NCBI RefSeq assembly: GCF_029227915.1
Contig: NC_079885.1
Coordinates: forward strand, 2,170,001-2,234,000
Length of the DNA: 64,000 nucleotides
Source: Hydractinia symbiolongicarpus
Lineage: Eukaryota > Cnidaria > Hydrozoa > Anthoathecata > Hydractiniidae
Reading direction: 5' to 3'
Within the stretch, counting starts at the first letter, position 1. Each line of letters starts with the position of its first letter. The translations under genes were made by a program, and so were the position numbers. Positions 60,385 to 64,000 of this stretch are shown here, piece after piece. The notes under the pieces are model-generated. The model did not search any database. It was not told where the DNA came from and was given only the letters and a program-made list of their open reading frames with translations.

Positions 60385-63300
60385 TTAAAAAATCGTTCGT
60401 TAAATGAGTTTACTCCCTGGGTACTTTCTTTGTATACTTTTGACTATACGGGCCTGTCCGGGGTTTACGGAAATCGCGGGTTTTCGTGTGCCGGCGATTA
60501 AACTTCTTTTATTCATTGTCCCATCAAAAATGAAAACATTTCTGAAAACTACAAGTCTCATGCGTTTTAGTGGTGAAAAGATAATTTAAAAAATCGTTTT
60601 GGAAATGAGTTTACTCACAGGGTACTTTCTTTGTATACATTCGACTATACGGACCAAGCCCGGGATTTACGGGAAATCGCGGATTTTCGTTTGCCGGCGA
60701 TTAAACCACTTTCACTAAGAGTCTCATCAAAAATGAAAACATTTCTGAAAACTACAAGTCTCATGCGTTTTAGTTGTGAAAAGATAATATAAAAAATCGT
60801 TTTGGAAATGAGTTTACTCACAGAGTACTTTCTTTGTATACATTCGACTATACGGGCCAAGCCCGGGATTTACAGGAAATCGCGGGTTTTCGTTTGCGGG
60901 CTATTAAACCACATTCATTAAGCGTCTCATCAAAAATGAAAACATTTCTGAAAACTACAAGTCTCATGGGCTTTAGTGGTGAAATAATAATTTAAAAAAT
61001 CGTTCGGGAAATGAGTTTACTCCTTGGGTACTTTCTTTGTATATTTTGACTATACGGGCCGAGTCCGGGTTTACGGGATATCGCAGGTTTTCGTTTGCCG
61101 GGGATTAAACTCCTTTTATTCAGCGTCTCATCAAAAATGAAAACATTTTTGAAAACTACAAGTCTCATTCGTTTTAGTGGTGAAAAGATAATTTGAAAAA
61201 TCGTTTTGGAAATGAGTTTACTCACAGGGTACTTTCTTTGTATACTTTTGTCTATACGGGCGAGTCCGGGATTTACGGGAAATCGCGGGTTTTCGTTTCC
61301 CGGCGATTAAACTCCTTTTATTCAGCGTCTCATCAAAAATGAAAACATTTTTGAAAACTACAAGTCTCATGCGTTTTAGTGGTGAAAAGATAATTTAAAA
61401 AATCGTTCTGGAACTGAGTTTACTCACAGGGTACTTTCTTTGTAAACATTCGACTATACGGGCCGAGTCCGGGATTTACGGGAAATCGCACGTTTTCGTT
61501 TGCCGGCGATTAAACTCCTTTTATTCAGCGTCTCATTAAAAAAGAAAACATTTTTGGAAACTACAAGTCTCATTCGTTCTAGTGGTGCAGAAATAATTTG
61601 AAAAATCGTTCGGGAAATCAGTTTACTCCCTGGGTACTTTCTTTATATACATTCAACTATACGGGCCTAACCCGGGATTAACGGGAAATCGCGGGTTTTC
61701 TTTTGCCGGCAATTAAACTTCTTTTATTCAGCGTCTCATCAAAAATGAAAACACTTTTGAAAACTACAAGTCTCACGCGTTTTAGTGGTGAAAAATTAAT
61801 TTAGGAAATCGTTCTGGAAATGAGTTTACTCACAGGGTACTTTCTTTGTATACATTCGACGATACGGGCCAAGCCCGGGATTTACTGGAAATCGCGGGTT
61901 TTCGTTTGCCGGCGATTAAACTCCTTTTATTCAGCGTCTCATCAAAAATGAAAACATTTTTGAAAACTACAAGTCTCATGCGTTTTAGTGGTGAAAAGAT
62001 AATTTAAAAAATCGTTTTGGAAATGAGTTTACTCACAGGGTACTTTCTTTGTATACATTCGACTAAACGGGCCACGCCCGGGATTTACGGGAAATCGCGG
62101 GTTTTCGTTTGCCGGAGATTAAACCACTTTCACTAAGCGTCTCATCAAAAATTAAAACATTTCTGAAAACTACAAGTCTCATGCGTTTTAGTGGTGAAAA
62201 GATAATTTAAAAAATCGTTCGGGAAATGAGTTTACTCCCTGTGTACTTTCTTTGTATACTTTTGACTATACGGGCCGAGTCCGGGATTTACGGGAAATCG
62301 CGCGTTTTCGTTTGCCGGCGATTAAACTCCTTTTATTCAGCGTCTCATTAAAAATGAAAACATTTTTGAAAACTACAAGTCTCATGCGTTTTAGTGGTGA
62401 AAAAAAAATTTAAAAAATCGTTCGGGAAATGAGTTTACACCCTGGGTACTTTCTTTGTATACATTCGACTATACGGGCCAAGCCCGGGATTTACATGAAA
62501 TCGCGGGTTTTCGTTTGCCGGCGATTAAACCTCTTTCATTAAGCGTCTCATCAAAAATGAAAACATTTTTGGAAACTACAAGTCTCATTCGTTCTAGTGG
62601 TGCAGAAATAATTTGAAAAATCGTTCGGGAAATCAGTTTACTTCCTGGGTACTTTCTTTATATATATTCAACTATACGGGCCAAGCCCGGGATTTACGGG
62701 AAATCGCAGGTTTTCGTTTGCCGGCGATTAAACTTCTTTTATTCAGCGTCTCACCAAAAATGAAAACACTTTTGAAAACTACAAGTCTCACGCGTTTTAG
62801 TGGTGAAAAAAAAATTTAAAAAATCGTTCGGGAAATGAATTTACACCCTGGGTACTTTCTTTGTATACATTTGACTATATCAGCCGAGCTCGGGATTTAC
62901 GTGAAATCGCGGGTTTCCGTTTGCCGGCGATTAAACCTCTTTCATTAAGCGTCTCATCAAAAATAAAAACATTTTTAAAAACTACAAGTCTCATGCGTTT
63001 TAGTGGTGAAAAAATAAGATAAAAAATCGTTCGGGAAATGAGTTTACTCCCTGGGTACTTTCTTTGTATACTTTTGACTATACGGGCCCAGTCCGGGATT
63101 TACGGGAAATCGCGGGTTTTCGTGTGCCGGCAATTAAACTTCTTTTATTCAACGTCTCATCAAAAATGAAAACATTTCTGAAAACTACAAGTTTCATGGG
63201 CTTTAGTGGTGAAATGATAATTTAAAAAATCGTTCGGGAAATGAGTTTACTCCCTGGGTACTTTCTTTGTATATTTTGACTATACGGGCTGAGTCCGGGT

Positions 63301-63508
63301 TTACGGGAAATCGCAGGTTTTCGTTTGCCGGCGATTAAACTCCTTTTATTCAGCGTCTCATCAAAAATGAAAACATTTTTGAAAACTACAAATCTCATTC
63401 GTTTTAGTGGTGAAAAGACAATTTAAAAAATCGTTTTGGAAATGAGTTTACTCACAGGGTACTTTCTTTGTATACATTCGACTATACGGGCCAAGCCCGG
63501 GATTTACG
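60385..63508 (+). repeat. 3.1-kb segmental repeat, copy 2
   Basis: Starts: R 60385, V 60586, W 60789, T 60992, M-like 61193, J/I 61395, D'' 61598, Q 61801, H 62004, I 62207, L2 62410, D' 62613, L 62816, S 63019, T 63222, U/V 63423. Compared with copy 1 it has one Q where copy 1 has two, and an extra L2 before D'. The total length therefore stays equal and the shift returns to 5,868 bp. Confidence 0.82.
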
Positions 63509-64000
63509 GGAAATCGCGGGTTTTCGTTTGCCGGCGATTAAACCACTTTCACTAAGAGTCTCATCAAAAATGAAAACATTTCTGAAAACTACAAGTCTCA
63601 TGCGTTTTAGTTGTGAAAAGATAATATAAAAATCGTTTTGGAAATGAGTTTACTCACAGAGTACTTTCTTTGTATACATTCGACTATACGGGCCAAGCTC
63701 AGGATTTACGGGAAATCGCGGGTTTTCGTTTGCCGGCGATTAAACCACATTCATTAAGCGTCTCATTAAAAATGAAATCATTTCTGAAAACTACAAGTCT
63801 CATGGGCTTTAGTTGTGAAATAATAATTTAAAAAATCGTTCGCGAAATACGTGTACTCCCTGGGTAATTTCTTTGTATACTTTTGACTATACGGGCCGAG
63901 TCCGGGTTTACGGGAAATCGCAGGTTTTCGTTTGCAGGCGATTAAACTCTTTTTATTCAGCGTCTCATCAAAAATGAAAACATTTTTGAAAACTACAAGT
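63509..64000 (+). repeat. Right window edge: V tail, W/X chimera, partial Y
   Basis: The monomer at 63423 turns into V (CACTAAGAGTCTC). The monomer at 63626 starts as W (ATAATATAAAAATCG, one A short as at 54921) and ends as X (ATGAAATCATTT, TTTAGTTGTG). A Y monomer from 63828 has CGTTCGCGAAATACGTGTACTCC and is cut by the window end. Confidence 0.8.

Larger units (their letters stand above)
1..64000 (+). repeat. Satellite DNA array, ~203-bp monomer, whole window
   Basis: About 315 tandem copies of a ~203-bp unit fill the window with no unique sequence between them. All copies lie in the same orientation. Both window edges fall inside monomers, so the array continues on both sides. Neighbouring monomers differ at many diagnostic sites, while copies several monomers apart can be almost identical; that is the signature of higher-order repeats. 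The 203-bp period is not divisible by three and every frame is closed within about one monomer (longest open frame 111 codons), so this is non-coding. Satellites of this size are typical of eukaryotic heterochromatin and centromeres. I do not recognise the family or species. Confidence 0.97.

Noticed and set aside
1-64000. CRISPR array or other prokaryotic repeat system
   Set aside because: Repeats are 203 bp and directly adjoining. There are no short repeats with unique spacers and no associated genes.
1-64000. Ribosomal DNA spacer subrepeats
   Set aside because: rDNA spacers can hold ~200-bp tandem repeats, but 64 kb with no rRNA gene or promoter between repeats, and multi-monomer HOR order, does not fit.
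1-64000. Transposon-derived or LTR array
   Set aside because: I saw no terminal repeats, target-site duplications, primer-binding site, polypurine tract or transposase/reverse transcriptase coding remnants in any monomer.
1-64000. Telomeric or simple-sequence blocks
   Set aside because: No short telomere-type tandem motif or long microsatellite was seen. The longest homopolymers are A-runs of about nine at D'/L junctions.

Overview
All 64,000 bases are one uninterrupted satellite DNA array. About 315 head-to-tail copies of a monomer of about 203 bp (usual lengths 201-206 bp) run in the same orientation from the first base to the last. I find no gene, RNA gene, transposon, CRISPR array, inversion or unique spacer. 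This points to a eukaryotic chromosome, in constitutive heterochromatin or a centromeric/pericentromeric region. The species cannot be named from the sequence. The monomer is about 38% GC but rich in CpG (13 CpG in the copy at 25083-25285), so it does not look like an old, heavily methylated and decayed repeat.

Convention: each monomer starts at the second T of the ATAATTT(A/G)AAAAATCG segment. Monomers fall into recurrent types, named here by letter with diagnostic bases. D: CGGGAAATCAG, GGGCCTAACCC, GATTTATGGG, CAGTTTTG. D': GGGCCAAGCCC, CTCACCAAAAATG, CACTTTTG. D'': GGGCCTAACCC with GTTTTCTTTTGCC. E: GTTCTGG, CGACGATACGG, TTCTTTCATTAAG. Q: E-like but CTCCTTTTATTCAG. F: GATTTACAGG, CCACCATTC, CATGGGC. 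F': F-like with GAGTTAACTC. G: CTTTTGAC with GGGCCTAACCC. H: AAACGGGCCACGCCC, GGGGAATCG (H' has GGGCTTTACGGGG; H2 has TTTGCTGGCG and CTCGTGCG; H3 has CGGGAAATCGCGGG with CTCGTGCG). I: GGGCCGAGTCCGGG, AATCGCGCG. J: GTAAACATTCGAC, GGGACAAACCC, CGTGGTATTTCG. L: TTACACCCT, TACGTGAAAT (L2 has AAATAGCGGG). M: TTTCGTTGTATAC, usually GGGCCGAATCCGTG. N: CAGTGTAC, CCACATTC, CATGGGC. O: GGTACTTCC, GGGTTTGCGGG. X: N-like with TTTAGTTGTG. Y: AAATACGTTTAC, GGGTAATTTC. R: CGGGCCTGTCCGGG. S: GGGCCCAGTCCGGG, GTGTGCCGG. T: TGTATATTTTGAC. U: TACGTGAAAT ending ATAAGTTA. V: CACTAAGAG or CACAAAGCG. W: starts after TTAGTTGTG, with CAGAGTAC. Two letters with a slash mean a chimeric monomer.

Layout. Domain 1 (1 to about 39.5 kb) is built from the D-E-F-G-H-I-J series. 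The complete heptamer is about 1,421 bp (4983-6405, 16146-17566), with 6-, 9-, 11-, 12- and 13-monomer relatives. It includes an exact tandem duplication of a 2,443-bp 12-mer (27924-32809), a 5-kb block copied about 11.4-11.6 kb downstream, and a 609-bp trimer amplified at 37477-39504. A boundary of chimeric monomers lies at 39505-40518. Domain 2 (40519-64000) uses D', D'', Q, H, I, L with types nearly private to it (X, Y, R, S, T, U, V, W). It contains an 808-bp tetramer (58769-60384) and a 3.1-kb segment repeated 5,868 bp away.

The pattern is what repeated unequal crossover and gene conversion produce. No coding function is inferred. Any role would be structural (chromatin, kinetochore) or through satellite transcripts, and the sequence alone proves neither.
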